Positions 22,245-32,862 of a stretch of DNA of 64,000 nucleotides are shown one piece after another. Each line of letters opens with the position of its first letter. Position 1 is the stretch's first letter. Source of the stretch: Hyparrhenia diplandra (taxonomy: Eukaryota > Streptophyta > Magnoliopsida > Poales > Poaceae); assembly GCA_015847255.1 (NCBI GenBank), contig JADLZK010004689.1:496001-560000 (forward strand), in the 5' to 3' direction. The notes beneath the pieces were generated by a model, which saw only the letters and a list, made by a program, of their open reading frames with translations, was not told where the DNA came from and did not search any database. A program made the position numbers and the translations under genes.

Positions 22245-23264
22245 TGACACACATCCGAAAGCAAGTTCCTAAACTAAAGATCTCTTCTTTCCGAGAATGC
22301 CATCCAATGTTAAATACCCAATTGAAAGTAGTTAACACCTAGAATATGAGAGCCTGAATCGTTTTCCACAGCTGGTCATACCACAAGAACATCAGGCGAA
22401 CTAGCCGAGTCTGACTGGTAAATTGAAATGACATGCCATCTTATCTCAGTGAGTACTAATTTATAACATTAACTTTTAGAAATTGTATCCAACTCTTGCA
22501 TAGTAATCCTGGAGCAGAAAACTGTAAGTTCGCAGAGCAAGGATATCCACTCGTCACATGAAATTAACAAGGCACATAATGCGAACAGTTTTAGCCAGCC
22601 CCAAAGCTGTTTTAAGAAGAGCTGCCAGATGTATCATATCCCTGGAACATGTTTTGTGTGGAACGGATTTGGGATGGTCCGTAAGTTTTATCAGAGCAGT
22701 AAGGATCTGCAGCAATTCAGCAGAACACAATTGTATCCCCGAAATTTTTTACTAGACAAAACAAAGAAAACAGTTAGATTATATACAGGGAGCTTAAATA
22801 GCATGGATTGTACAAAGCAACCCCCATCTCCATCTAGACCATTTTTACCTGTCACCCACCTAATGTAAGATATATACACAGCTGACCGGATCATGGAAGA
22901 ACCAGCACATGTCTGAAACTCTGAATTCAGAAAAGCAAAAGGGCAGAGTTTTAGACTTTGAACTGAATGAACCTGCAAGCCTGACATATTTATATATATA
23001 TTCAACCAAGCAGTTTCCTAATCCACCTGTTGCTATGAACAGCGAAAGCATAACACAGAACGCATGACAAAGGACGTGGCGCATGACAAAGGACGTGGCG
23101 TAAATACATTTCATGTCATTCATCCTTCCAATTTTGCCCCAATTCATTACCACGAGAGCCACCCAGAATGGACCAATATCAAGAATTCAAAAGTAAAGTA
23201 GTTGCTGCCTCCACTTCCTCAGCAACAAACAGCTTCAAGAGATGATCCACCAGGATTACCAAGC
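22245..23264. other. Downstream flank and 3' UTR of the RING-H2 gene
   Basis: Should hold the 3' UTR of the minus-strand RING gene, whose stop is at 23265. No further gene recognised. A 17-bp phrase GCATGACAAAGGACGTG occurs twice in tandem near 23063-23098. Confidence 0.4.
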
Positions 23265-26206
23265 CTATTCGAACATCTCATCCACCAAAGTTATCTGCAA
23301 TAATACAGGCTGATTACCAAAAAAAAAAAAAAGGGAAGCCATGTCTTCAAGCAATAATTTGCACAAAAGCAAAAGTATAACCTAGTGATTTCAACTGAAA
23401 AGACTATACATTTACTCCCTCCGTTCCAAATTAGATACGGTCTCACTATGCACATAGATATACACTGCCTATATACATAGTAAAAGCAATCCATCTAAAA
23501 AAGCCAAAACGTCTTATAATTTGGAACAGAGGGAATAGTAATGAATCACCTCCTAGAACAGAGCCACATAGATAAGTCTGTGTACTCATTTTACATGAGT
23601 TTACTAAGTTTACTATTAAGTTTGATGAACAGGTTACCTTTTAAAAAGAAAGAATAAATCTCCGTGTATATACAGTAAATGACAACAAAGGAAAAAAAAA
23701 ATCATGTTTATAAATTAATACAATATACTAGAGCAGATACTGATTTCAGTACTAACCTGGTCACAAACTGGGCAAGTATCTTTTCGCTCCATCCATTCAA
23801 GAATGCAGCAAAGATGGAAATGATGCTCGCATTTAGTTACAGTGCGGGGTTTTTTCTCATCATCGTATTCTGGTGAAGAACAAATAACAATATTACATGA
23901 GTGTTCTGGTTCAACACAATACAAGATACAACTTAGAAGATACCATTCAATGCAGCCGCTGAGGATAATCAGAGTACATATGTACATAGCAACTAAAGTC
24001 AGCAAGATACCAAGAAAACATAATAATTTTGAAACATTAAAATAGCAACAAGCAATTTACATGAGGGGGGCTTTGTATGGAATTTCAATATCCCTTTACA
24101 CTATATCAGATTGGCTCCAACAGTGTGTCTGCAGGATAGTGAATTGCTTATGGCTATCTCAGTGCAATCCATAACATGAATGAAGGGGGCATCGACACAA
24201 TCACAACATGAAATCTGCGAACAACTAGCTATGATACCAAGAAATCTAACATAGGCCGATAGCAAGAAAACAGCAGGACTGAACAAAGAGTAGCAACAGC
24301 ATGCACATTCAGTTTCATACACAATCAAATAAAGATGGATTAACATATCAACCAAGATTCACTGAATCATGATGAGAATGTACAGGACATCTTAACTACT
24401 TGTGTCTTCTCAACAGTTTTGGCACACTGAACTAGCATCTCCTAGTCTTGGGTGTGGTGTTACTACCAGCCGATCTGAACTAAGCTTTGTTGAACGGCAG
24501 AGACAAGCGTGTTGTCACATTAACAAAGCTCAAAGTAAGGGGTTTAATAGCGCTGTGATTATGGGGGCCTGGACCTTTTGGAATTCCCCCTCCCTACTGA
24601 TCGCACATCAATTCTTCAAGGGGAGTTGAGACTTAGGGTCTTGTTGGAGCCAAAAAACTCCAATTTCTGGGAGTTGATTATGCGGGCCGCCCGTGTGTTT
24701 TATAGTGTAAAATAGCTAAAATCAACATTTTAGGTTGGGCTCGGGCCAAGATTTTTTTTCTCGGGCTGCAAGATCTCTGCCCAGGCCCGTCCAGTAAGGT
24801 CCGTGGGCGGGCCGGGTCGGGCCGGTCTAAAAATGCTCAGGTATACTAGATAGTGAAGAGGGTCATTATCTTAGTATAGTCTTTATTTATTGGGTTGTTA
24901 TCCTAGTTTGCTTGGGAGATCTTTTTCTCACTGTTACAACCCTCTGATATCCTAGTGAGTTAGAATCATGAGGGGACAATTTCCTTCTGCTCTCTTTAAT
25001 ACAAGATACACAACTCTCCTGCGTGTTTGAGGGGAAAAAAACAACCTATCAACCTAACCAAATAAATTTTGCAGTGATCAAGAGAAACACAACCTTCAAG
25101 GCAGATAGGACAAACATCCTCCTCATCAGCCAGATCTTCAGTAACACCTTTCTTACATGACTCATCCACCTTTAAGGACTCTTGATCATTTATGGACTCT
25201 TGTTGGTCGTCAGTTTTGCTCTTAGTGTCTGGCTTTTCCAAACCTACAGAGTTTCCAAAACCTAAGATCAACAACTAAGACAGTAATAAGAAGTTAATAA
25301 TAATCATCGCCCATGTAACTGCTAGTCAATTATTTACCAGGGTTATTTGGGACTGCCAAAACAACATCATAAGGCAAGGGTGCAGGTGGTGCTCGATATG
25401 TGTCAGGTGTGGAAGTATCCAGATTTGTGTCTACTGCAACAACTGCAGAGGCTGGAGATGATCCATCAAAAGCCGAAGACAACGGCTCATGCTCCTCAAG
25501 ATTTTGTTGACGCTGAATAATAAAAACAAGAAAATCTAAGAAAACTTAAATAACAAGCAAGGTATTTAATAGTTTGAAAGGCTAATAAATACATGAAGCT
25601 ATCTCAAAGTCAACTTAAGTATGAATTATGACTCTGGACAATTTTGCAATTATCAAATTATATTAAACTAAACATAACAAATGCACTGTGTAAATAGTTT
25701 TCAATGGTAATCATAAAGGATTACAAGAAATAAAAATGGACAGTACAAGGAAAAATTGTTTATCCTCCTGCATTGAGATTTCAAAAAATAGAGTATAGAA
25801 CATCAGCATTAATATATTTTCAGCATCAGGGGATATGGAACATGCCAGAAAACTACAAGAGCAGGGCTGCATAAGAATTATAAAAAAATCTATTGGTCAC
25901 ATGTCACATAAAATAATTGATTGGTCCTGAATAAAAACATATGATAAACAACTTGCAGATTTCAGTTATGAAGAGTACAATAACAGATTGTCTATTTCAG
26001 CTTTGACAGTTGACACCATAGTAAGACAGTTGTAAGACAAACTCACTGACATTGCCTTTATGCTATTTTGGAATGGATTATTTCACAAAAAAGGAAGGTA
26101 GTAACATTTATGCAGAAGGAAAGAGCAAGAGTTTACGTACATAGATATCAACTGGTGCTCTAACTGCTTCAGCTGTTCTCGACGAACAGCAACAACAGCC
26201 ACCCAT
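23265..26206 (-). CDS. RHB1A-like: RING-H2 E3 ubiquitin ligase, RHB1A-like
   Basis: Five coding exons with GT-AG junctions: 26206-26141, 25512-25338, 25243-25094, 23869-23757 and 23294-23265 (stop TAG). Together they are 534 bp, 177 residues, in one unbroken frame. The product starts MGGCCCCSSR: Gly2 and the cysteine run suggest N-myristoylation and S-acylation, hence membrane attachment. A linker with a PAPLPYDVVLAVP segment (about residues 66-78) and an acidic stretch follows. The RING-H2 finger has Cys125, Cys128, Cys144, His146, His149, Cys152, Cys163 and Cys166; the tail is ITLVDEMFE. All eight zinc ligands are present. Such proteins transfer ubiquitin from an E2 to substrates; the substrate here is unknown. 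The first and second RING ligand pairs are split by intron 3. A Stowaway MITE sits in intron 4. The name is from recognised similarity to the plant RHB1A family. Confidence 0.9.
23415..23536. mobile_element. Stowaway-type MITE
   Basis: CTCCCTCCGTTCCAAATTA at the left and an imperfect inverse (TAATTTGGAACAGAGGGAA) at the right, with TA flanks: the classical Stowaway (Tc1/mariner) signature. It lies in intron 4 of the RING-H2 gene. Confidence 0.8.
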
Positions 26207-26539
26207 TATATATTTAACTTATAGAAGCTTAGTGGCAGTCCTCTAGATACTATTTGAAATTAAAGCTCCATCTCTCAGTCCTATAAAGAAACAAAATATA
26301 TTGAAGAGGGAAATCATATAACAAAATAGCAAATACAGCATGAGGTAAACAACCAACCATTACACCAGCATAAGATTGTGTGTGGCTCAGAAAACTGCAA
26401 CTATGGGCCCTCAATGCTGCCAGACTATTCTCGATAATTCACTCTAATGGCACTCAACAGCTATTGTTCAAAAATATATCATTTACCAACAAAAAAGAAC
26501 TGCTTCAATTAGTACTTGACATTTTTCTAGTAACATCAA

Positions 26540-28640
26540 GAAGCAGAAACTTGACTGGGAAGCAGGAAGTTATTACTCATACTACCTAGAGAAATAAGAA
26601 CACCATTAGGCCATTTCCCGGCACCAGCTGGAGACACAGCATCATGTGCTAAGCTCTCCCAACAAGCAGCACATAGGTAAGCAAAATCATACAACAGAGG
26701 CCACCACATTTTGGGTTATGCCAGTCTTTTCTATTGGAGTATATAAATGAAGATGAAGCTAGAGCAATACGGTATCAAAGCTAGAGATGAAGTTTGAATC
26801 CTGGTTAGCGCAATTAAATGAAATAATTGTTCCTCTCTCCTATTCCACATTGAGGCCTGACAGAGCCTCCACATGAGGGGGAGTGTTGGAGTATAAGTGA
26901 ATTTCCCACCTCTTCCCATCAGCTTAAGCTTTTGGGTTTGGTCGGTGCATGCAACTCAATATTTTCCACCTGACAACCAGCCTGCAACACTTTGGTACAG
27001 TGTACATATGGAGCACACTAGCTCCTTCACAGTCCTATATTTAAAGAAGTGATCAATTTAACTTCTGTACTACATGCACGCAATGATGCAAGTAAGATTC
27101 GATCACAACTTTAAAGTATGCATGTCATGCCACCTAGGATTTGCTAAGCATTGGGTGGAATCTTTAAGACAGATGACCTTAGAAAGTTCACAAGGAGTTC
27201 AGTACATCATAGAGCATCTAAGTTTTCACCTTTGAATTTTTTTTTCCCTAGGACCTGCAAATGCCTCCACTAAAAAATTGAGAAGTGATCAATTTAACTT
27301 CTGTACTACATGCACGCAATGATGCAAGTAAGATTCGATGCCACAACTTTAAAGTATGCATGTCATGCCACCTAGGATTTGCTAAGCATTGGGTGGAATC
27401 TTTAAGACAGATGACCTTAGAAAGTTCACAAGGAGTTCAGTACATCATAGAGCATCTAAGTTTTCACCTTTGAATTTTTTTCCTAGGACCTGCAAATGCC
27501 TCCACTAAAAAATTGATAAACCACCACATTTTGTGTCCAACTACGCACATCTAAGTCAGTATGTGTAGTATAGGAACAAATATATCTGATATAGATAAAC
27601 ATCAATATTTCAAAAGGACTAGTCCAACTTTAGGACTATCTATTATATGTCTGCCAAATTGTCAACAAAAATTAACAAAATTATGAAGGATATACAGATA
27701 GATATAAAATATAATGAATGGCGCAAGCAGCCAGTACAATCCAAAACTAGTGTCAATCAACTTGATTTGTCCGATGCTAGAGGAGATAAATTTCCTTTCA
27801 TTTATCAACACACTCAGGCAATAAATATTACTTTTCTAGCGCCATGTCGTATAGTATATTTGAAACTTCAAACTTGACTGGGGAGCAGAAAGTCATCCTT
27901 AATCAGCTGGGTACATATACAGTTATTACTTATTAGAGACTACCTAGAGATAACACCACCATTAAGCCATTTCCTGGCACCAGCAGGAACCACAGCATAT
28001 ATTGAAAAAAGTGATCAATTTAACTTCTACATGCACGCAATGATGCAAGTAGCATTCGATGCCACAACTTTAAAGTATGCATGCCACCTAGGAGTTGCTA
28101 AGCATTGGGTGGAAATTTTAAGACAGATGTCCTCAGAAAGTTCACAAGGAGTTCAGTATATCACAGAGCATCAGTTTTCACCTTTGAAATTTGTTTCTAG
28201 TACTTTTTTATCACATTACCAGTACCAGGGTAAGGAAAAATTATATTAAGTAACAAGCAGATTGGTGCTGCAAATGCCCCCACCAAAAAATTGAGAAACC
28301 ACCACATTTTGTGTCCATCCGCACACATCTAAGTCAGTACGCGTAGTACAGGGAATTTATCTGATACAGATAAACATTAGTAATTCAAAAGGACTGATCG
28401 AACTTTAGGACTAATCCAATTTTAGGACTATATATTATATTTCTGCCAAATTGTCAACAAAAATTAATAAATTATGAAGGATATATAGATAGATATAAAA
28501 TATAATGAATGGCACAAGCAGCCAGTACAATCCAAAGCTAGTGTCAATCAACTTGATTTGTCCTATGCTAGACAAGATAAGTTGCCTTTAATTTATCAAC
28601 AGCACGTTAAGATGTCAGTGACAAGGAAACAATATCAGGT
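26540..28640 (+). repeat. Tandem segmental duplications in the leader intron
   Basis: Three modules recur. C (contains CCATTTCC[CT]GGCACCAGC) is at about 26580-26650 and 27930-28005. A (~235 bp, contains AAGTGATCAATTTAACTTC and CTAAGCATTGGGTGGAA) is at about 27044, 27284 and 28010. B (~320 bp, contains CCACCACATTTTGTGTCCA and AATTGTCAACAAAAATTAA) is at about 27525 and 28300. The order is C-A-A-B then C-A-B. The two adjacent A copies are almost identical while the rest have diverged, so there were at least two rounds of duplication. Confidence 0.75.
26730..26965 (+). mobile_element. TRIM-like / copia LTR relic
   Basis: CGGTATCAAAGCTAG resembles the initiator-Met primer binding site. About 100 bp later ATGAGGGGGAGTG resembles a polypurine tract, directly followed by TGTTGGAGTATAAGTG, a typical copia/TRIM LTR start, and an ~80-bp LTR-like stretch. 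The 5' LTR is mostly missing. Miniature size and no coding capacity suggest a terminal-repeat retrotransposon in miniature. Confidence 0.45.
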
Positions 28641-29420
28641 TGTCCTTGGGATAATCAAGTATAACTACTGAAATATGTAACGAAGTAACTCCAATCAGAA
28701 ATTGGAAAACACATGCGCCAAGGAAAAAAAAAAAAGCAGGCATAAGACGCGAGCACAATTACAAGGTATTGTTGAACCGGCTCAATTGAACCGTGCTAAA
28801 AGACACACACGGGCGGAACTGGCATGGGACACGTGGTTTTCAGCTGAACCCCCAAAATCTATGCGCTGCACCAGCACCTGAATTAGGTAGCGAGAGATCC
28901 CAAGGTCGTCGCAACTAGTCCATCCTGCGCAGTCAGCAGCAGCAGCAGCAAGAAGAGCAAGAGCCATACGATTACCAACCAGCTCGGCACGAAGCACGCA
29001 ACTCAAGAACGGCAAGAACTGGACGAACGGCGACGAAGATGAGTTCGGTTTTGCTAGGGGAACAGCACCACCGCTTTAAAACTAGGGGAAAAAAGAAGAA
29101 TCCATCCGAGCTAGCTGGGGCTGCTTTGCTTACCACCAACATGAGATGGAGGAAAGGAGGCAACCAATCCGATCCCCCGCTCCGCTTGACTGGGACAGGA
29201 TCGGCGCTGCGGCGGCGGGTGTAGTAGTATCCGGCGGAGAGACAGGGGAAAGGCGAGCCGCCCGACCCGACGTGGTGCTCTGCTCGCTCGGCGGCGAGGC
29301 GATGGGGTTTGGGGAAGAAGTTGTGAAAGCCCTGGGGATGGAGGAGGAAGGAGGAGAGCTAGTGGACTCGGATTCTGCGGAACAGAATTCCCAAAGACCA
29401 AACTTTATGCCCCATTTTTC

Positions 29421-29829
29421 CTTGTTTTCCGAAATACTCTACTCGAGATGACGTTTCCATTTCCACACTCAGGCAATAATTATTCTTTTTCTAGTGCCAT
29501 GTCACCATGTGGTATTGATTTGCACACTTCGTCCATAAATATCTATTACTATTAATTGGTCATAAATATCTCTTACTATTAGTCGCAAAAAAATATCTAC
29601 TACTATTAATTGGCATGCTGGTAAATTTCTATATTTATTTAGTAGTACTACTTTACTTCTCTAGAAACCAGAACGATAAAAAGGACGAATGGAGTATATC
29701 TTAAATTTGAAAGTAACCGTGTGATATTTTTTAAAAAAATACATGTTGTATAGACTACACTAATAATGACTTAGTTTAGAAAATTAATTACTCTATTTAT
29801 CCATCCAAGGAAAAGTCAGGTACACTTAA
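29421..29829. other. Intergenic with short repeats
   Basis: ATAAATATCTATTACTATTA-like phrases recur three times at about 29537-29620. CACTCAGGCAATAATTATTC at about 29466 echoes module-B sequence near 27815. No gene. Confidence 0.4.
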
Positions 29830-29995
29830 GGGCACTCACAATGCACATATTTATTGCATTTTGATGATGTGGATGATGTATTTATGGGGAAAAAAACTAA
29901 CACTCCAAGTCTTATTTAGACTCCAAGTCCACAATACTCGAGGTAATATAAATGGTCTTAAACTCTACGATAGAGACCGTGCATTGTGAGTGCCC
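29830..29995. mobile_element. Tourist-like MITE
   Basis: GGGCACTCACAATGCA and its exact inverse TGCATTGTGAGTGCCC are the termini of a 166-bp element flanked by TAA on both sides (29827-29829 and 29996-29998). A TAA/TTA duplication is typical of PIF/Harbinger-related Tourist MITEs. Confidence 0.75.
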
Positions 29996-30011
29996 TAATC
30001 CTATCACGCTT

Positions 30012-30640
30012 AAACAAAATAGCATAAGCTAACTTATCGGTTGTAGAAACCGTTAACCAAACTCCCCATTACCGATGGTAATCAAGCATATGTACAATGC
30101 ATACATGGGGTAAGGGTGTCCTCAACGGCTATTGAATTGGCTAGCTATGAACAACACCTGCACCATCATAAAGAGGGAAAACCACAAAATTGATCTAGCT
30201 AGCGCCCAAGTCAAGGGCAAATCTCACACATCATGCAAAGATTTCCAAATCATTTACATGTGTCATACTATGTACCTTTCACTTATTCCTACACTACATA
30301 TTGAAGATTGGATAGATCTTCCCTGTTTCGCTTCAACTTATTAGCCATGGTAAAATATTTTTCTCTCACAACAAAATAGCATAAGTCGGGCTTATCATCT
30401 GTAGAAACCATCAACCTCTTCATGAGCAATGGTAATCAAGCACATGTGCAACATATACATAGGGGTAAGGGTGTCATCAACGGTCGTCGAGTTTGCTAGC
30501 TAGAAACAACACCCACATCATCATAAAGAGAGAACCACAAAACTTATCTAGCTAGCGCCATGTCAAGGGCATAGCTCACACATCTTGCAAAGATTTTCAA
30601 GTCATTCACATGCGTCATAGGAGTACTATCTACCTTTTAT
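30012..30640 (+). repeat. Tandem duplication of a ~280-bp segment
   Basis: 30012-30290 and 30372-30640 share, in the same order, AAAATAGCATAAG, GGTAATCAAGCA[TC]ATGT, GGGTAAGGGTGTC, CATCATAAAGAG and TCTAGCTAGCGCC. The copies have diverged noticeably. No coding potential. Confidence 0.7.
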
Positions 30641-31210
30641 TTAAAATTATTTTAGTCTCTACTTCAGCTAGCAATTTATAAATGTTGTTGAAGACGCTCT
30701 AAGTGTGAGTTCTAGGTTTGCAAAAAGTGGTTGGTACAATTTTTTTAATGAAGACCGAAGGACCCACATTAAATTCAATCAAGACCCTATATGGATAGTC
30801 CATATCTGAATCCAAATATATAATATTTGATCGTATTTGAATCCGAACACTCAATATTGGATATGTGGTATGTATAGGAGACATAAGTTCTGAGATTCGA
30901 GAAAAAAAAAATATGGGAAAGAATACGGGATATGGGACGTAATACGAGATCACTAATCTGATTTGGTTTCATCCATAATTGTAATATTAATTATCCTTTC
31001 TTGGATGGAGAGAATAAGCATTTGCATTTGCATTGCTTTACATCAATTCAAGCGAATATACGGAAATAATTGTAAACGATGATTCTTCAAGCACGTAGAG
31101 GTCTAAAAGGGTCCAATCTAAAGAGGCTAGTGAATCGGTCTCTAAAAGTCTAAGTCCTTAGAAAAGATCACACTAGCAATATGCTCTTTAATTTGCAAGA
31201 AAGAAAACTC
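30641..31210. other. Intergenic, no gene recognised
   Basis: AT-rich. Overlapping minus-strand open frames near 30700-30970 are low-complexity and not supported. Confidence 0.4.
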
Positions 31211-31700
31211 ACTACTACAAAAACGATTACCGGGACATTTATGAAACTCCCTTCGAGGTGCTAGGAAAAATGTCAACCGAATGCTTGGCATTAACAAAGG
31301 CAAACACTTTTTATTAATCGATGCGGTTATAAGAAATCACCATGCAAACCCATTACCGGGCGGAATTTATAATGTAACCGTCTCATTGACATTAACCAAG
31401 GCGGGCATTCTAACGCAAACATCTCAATAGGCGGGCACTATAATTGCCCAACCTGCTAACCAACACAACCCATTACTAACTCCAAAAGATATATACGAGC
31501 AACAAACCCTAATTCCCTCACTCTCTTAGAATCGCACCCCGCCCTCCACACCCTAACTCCCTCTCTCAGACCCTCCCTCCTGATCCCCTCCCCTCTCCAT
31601 GGCACGGGCGGCAAGGGGCCTCGGGGTTGCGCCCCCTCCCTCCACGGGCCAATCAGATTATTATTCAATTGCTTCAAACACTCGAGCAAATATCAACAAC
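31211..31700. mobile_element. CACTA transposon terminus
   Basis: Starts CACTACTACAAAAACGATTA, a very good CACTA-type inverted-repeat end, followed by repeated subterminal words (GGCGGGCA, CATTAACAAAGGC/CATTAACCAAGGC). The matching opposite end was not seen, so the right limit is approximate. A C/T-rich stretch at 31510-31600 lies inside. Confidence 0.6.
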
Positions 31701-31775
31701 GGTCGCAAGAAATTAATGCAAAAAAACTAAGGAGGGCACGAGAAATCCCGATATGCGTGTGCTATCAAGTTTATT

Positions 31776-31878
31776 CTCCCTATGTTCAAAATTACTAATC
31801 CTTTGATATTTTTGTATAGCAAAATAGATGTATCGAGAAAAGTCAAAGTAACTTACATGTAATTTAGAACGAAGAGAG
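31776..31878. mobile_element. Stowaway-like MITE
   Basis: CTCCCTATGTTCAAAATTA at the left and the imperfect inverse AATTTAGAACGAAGAGAG at the right, with TA beyond the right end. Confidence 0.6.
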
Positions 31879-32862
31879 TAAAATACAATGAACTTTTATT
31901 TGCTCTAGTATAGAGCATCACGTGATAGGTCAGTCTTGCGAATAAGAACATAAACATCGGAGCTGCTATTATAATATGTAATGTAATATAATTACCGTTG
32001 TTGGCTGTCTCCGTGCCACCTGGTACGTAAGAGAAAACCCATGTTGCAGTGCCCATATACTATACGTGTTAGCGTCGTCAGCTGAGGTGTCTACCTAACC
32101 GCGCACCTCCCATGTTCGACGTGTCCAAGAGTTTTTCCTTCGAGGCGATTGCGATGGTTTTAGTGTGTTCCAAAACCAAAAGATACCACTTCTTTCTTGA
32201 CTGTGACACAACCCACTGACTGAAACAGCAAGTCGCGTCTCCTCTCTCCAAGCATGTGACTATGCCAATACCATAGGTATAAATGTATAATATTCAACTA
32301 TATTCCCACTGATTGACAAACAGCAAGTCACGTTTCCTTCCTCTCTAGAAGTAGCAGCAAGTCACTGCCTACGTGATAATTGGTAATACTGAACTTATAT
32401 TACAATAATTATTCTGCAACAATCCTAAGCGAAAGGTGCTGTCCTTTAATTACCTAATCAATACTCCATCCTTGCGTTTATTCCTAAACTATTCTAAATT
32501 TAATCAAAAGAAAATATAAGAGTACTAATTTCTACTATATCAAAGAGAGGTATCATAAAAATATGCATCATAACGTATCTAATGATTGCTAATTTAATGT
32601 CGAAAATGCTTTTTTTACTTAGTCAAACATCAGATAAACTGACTTAGGACAACTCACATGATTTCAATTCACATGTACTGGGAGGGGATAATTTGAAAGG
32701 CCTAAATGTTTAGAGTTCATTAGGTGAAACTTTCCTAGATAATCTTTTCAGATTTGTCAACCATAGTCGTGAGACTTGACTAGTAAGGATTCAGGTGTAC
32801 ACAAGTCTGATTAATTGATCGACTAATCTTGTGAGGACGGTCAGATGAACCCTTGGTCACAT
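31879..32862. other. Downstream flank of the queuine gene
   Basis: No gene recognised. It includes the presumed 3' UTR just below 32863, AT-rich intergenic DNA and a two-fold AAACAGCAAGTC phrase near 32225 and 32320. Confidence 0.4.

Larger units (their letters stand above)
26207..29420 (-). promoter_or_regulatory. Inferred 5' UTR (two exons, long leader intron) and promoter of the RING-H2 gene
   Basis: Just upstream of the ATG, CTTTATAG at about 26284-26291 is an acceptor, giving a 5' UTR exon at about 26207-26283. A GC-rich segment at about 29134-29400 ends in GGTG|GTAAGC, a strong donor, and is the best candidate for the first exon. The ~2.85-kb leader intron fits the common plant pattern of an intron before the start codon. 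If spliced so, the leader carries two tiny upstream frames, M-L-V-D-stop across the junction and M-E-L-stop in the second exon. Exon structure here is inference and the transcription start is not resolved. Confidence 0.45.

Noticed and set aside
27044..28250. Possible protein-coding repeat from the A modules (phrase with AKHWVE and SSQGVQYI)
   Set aside because: The frame is kept only over ~45 codons, lies in an intron, and the three copies differ in length by non-multiples of three.
29830..29995. Hairpin that might be a microRNA precursor
   Set aside because: Terminal inverted repeats with a TAA duplication are fully explained by a MITE, and the central part does not pair.
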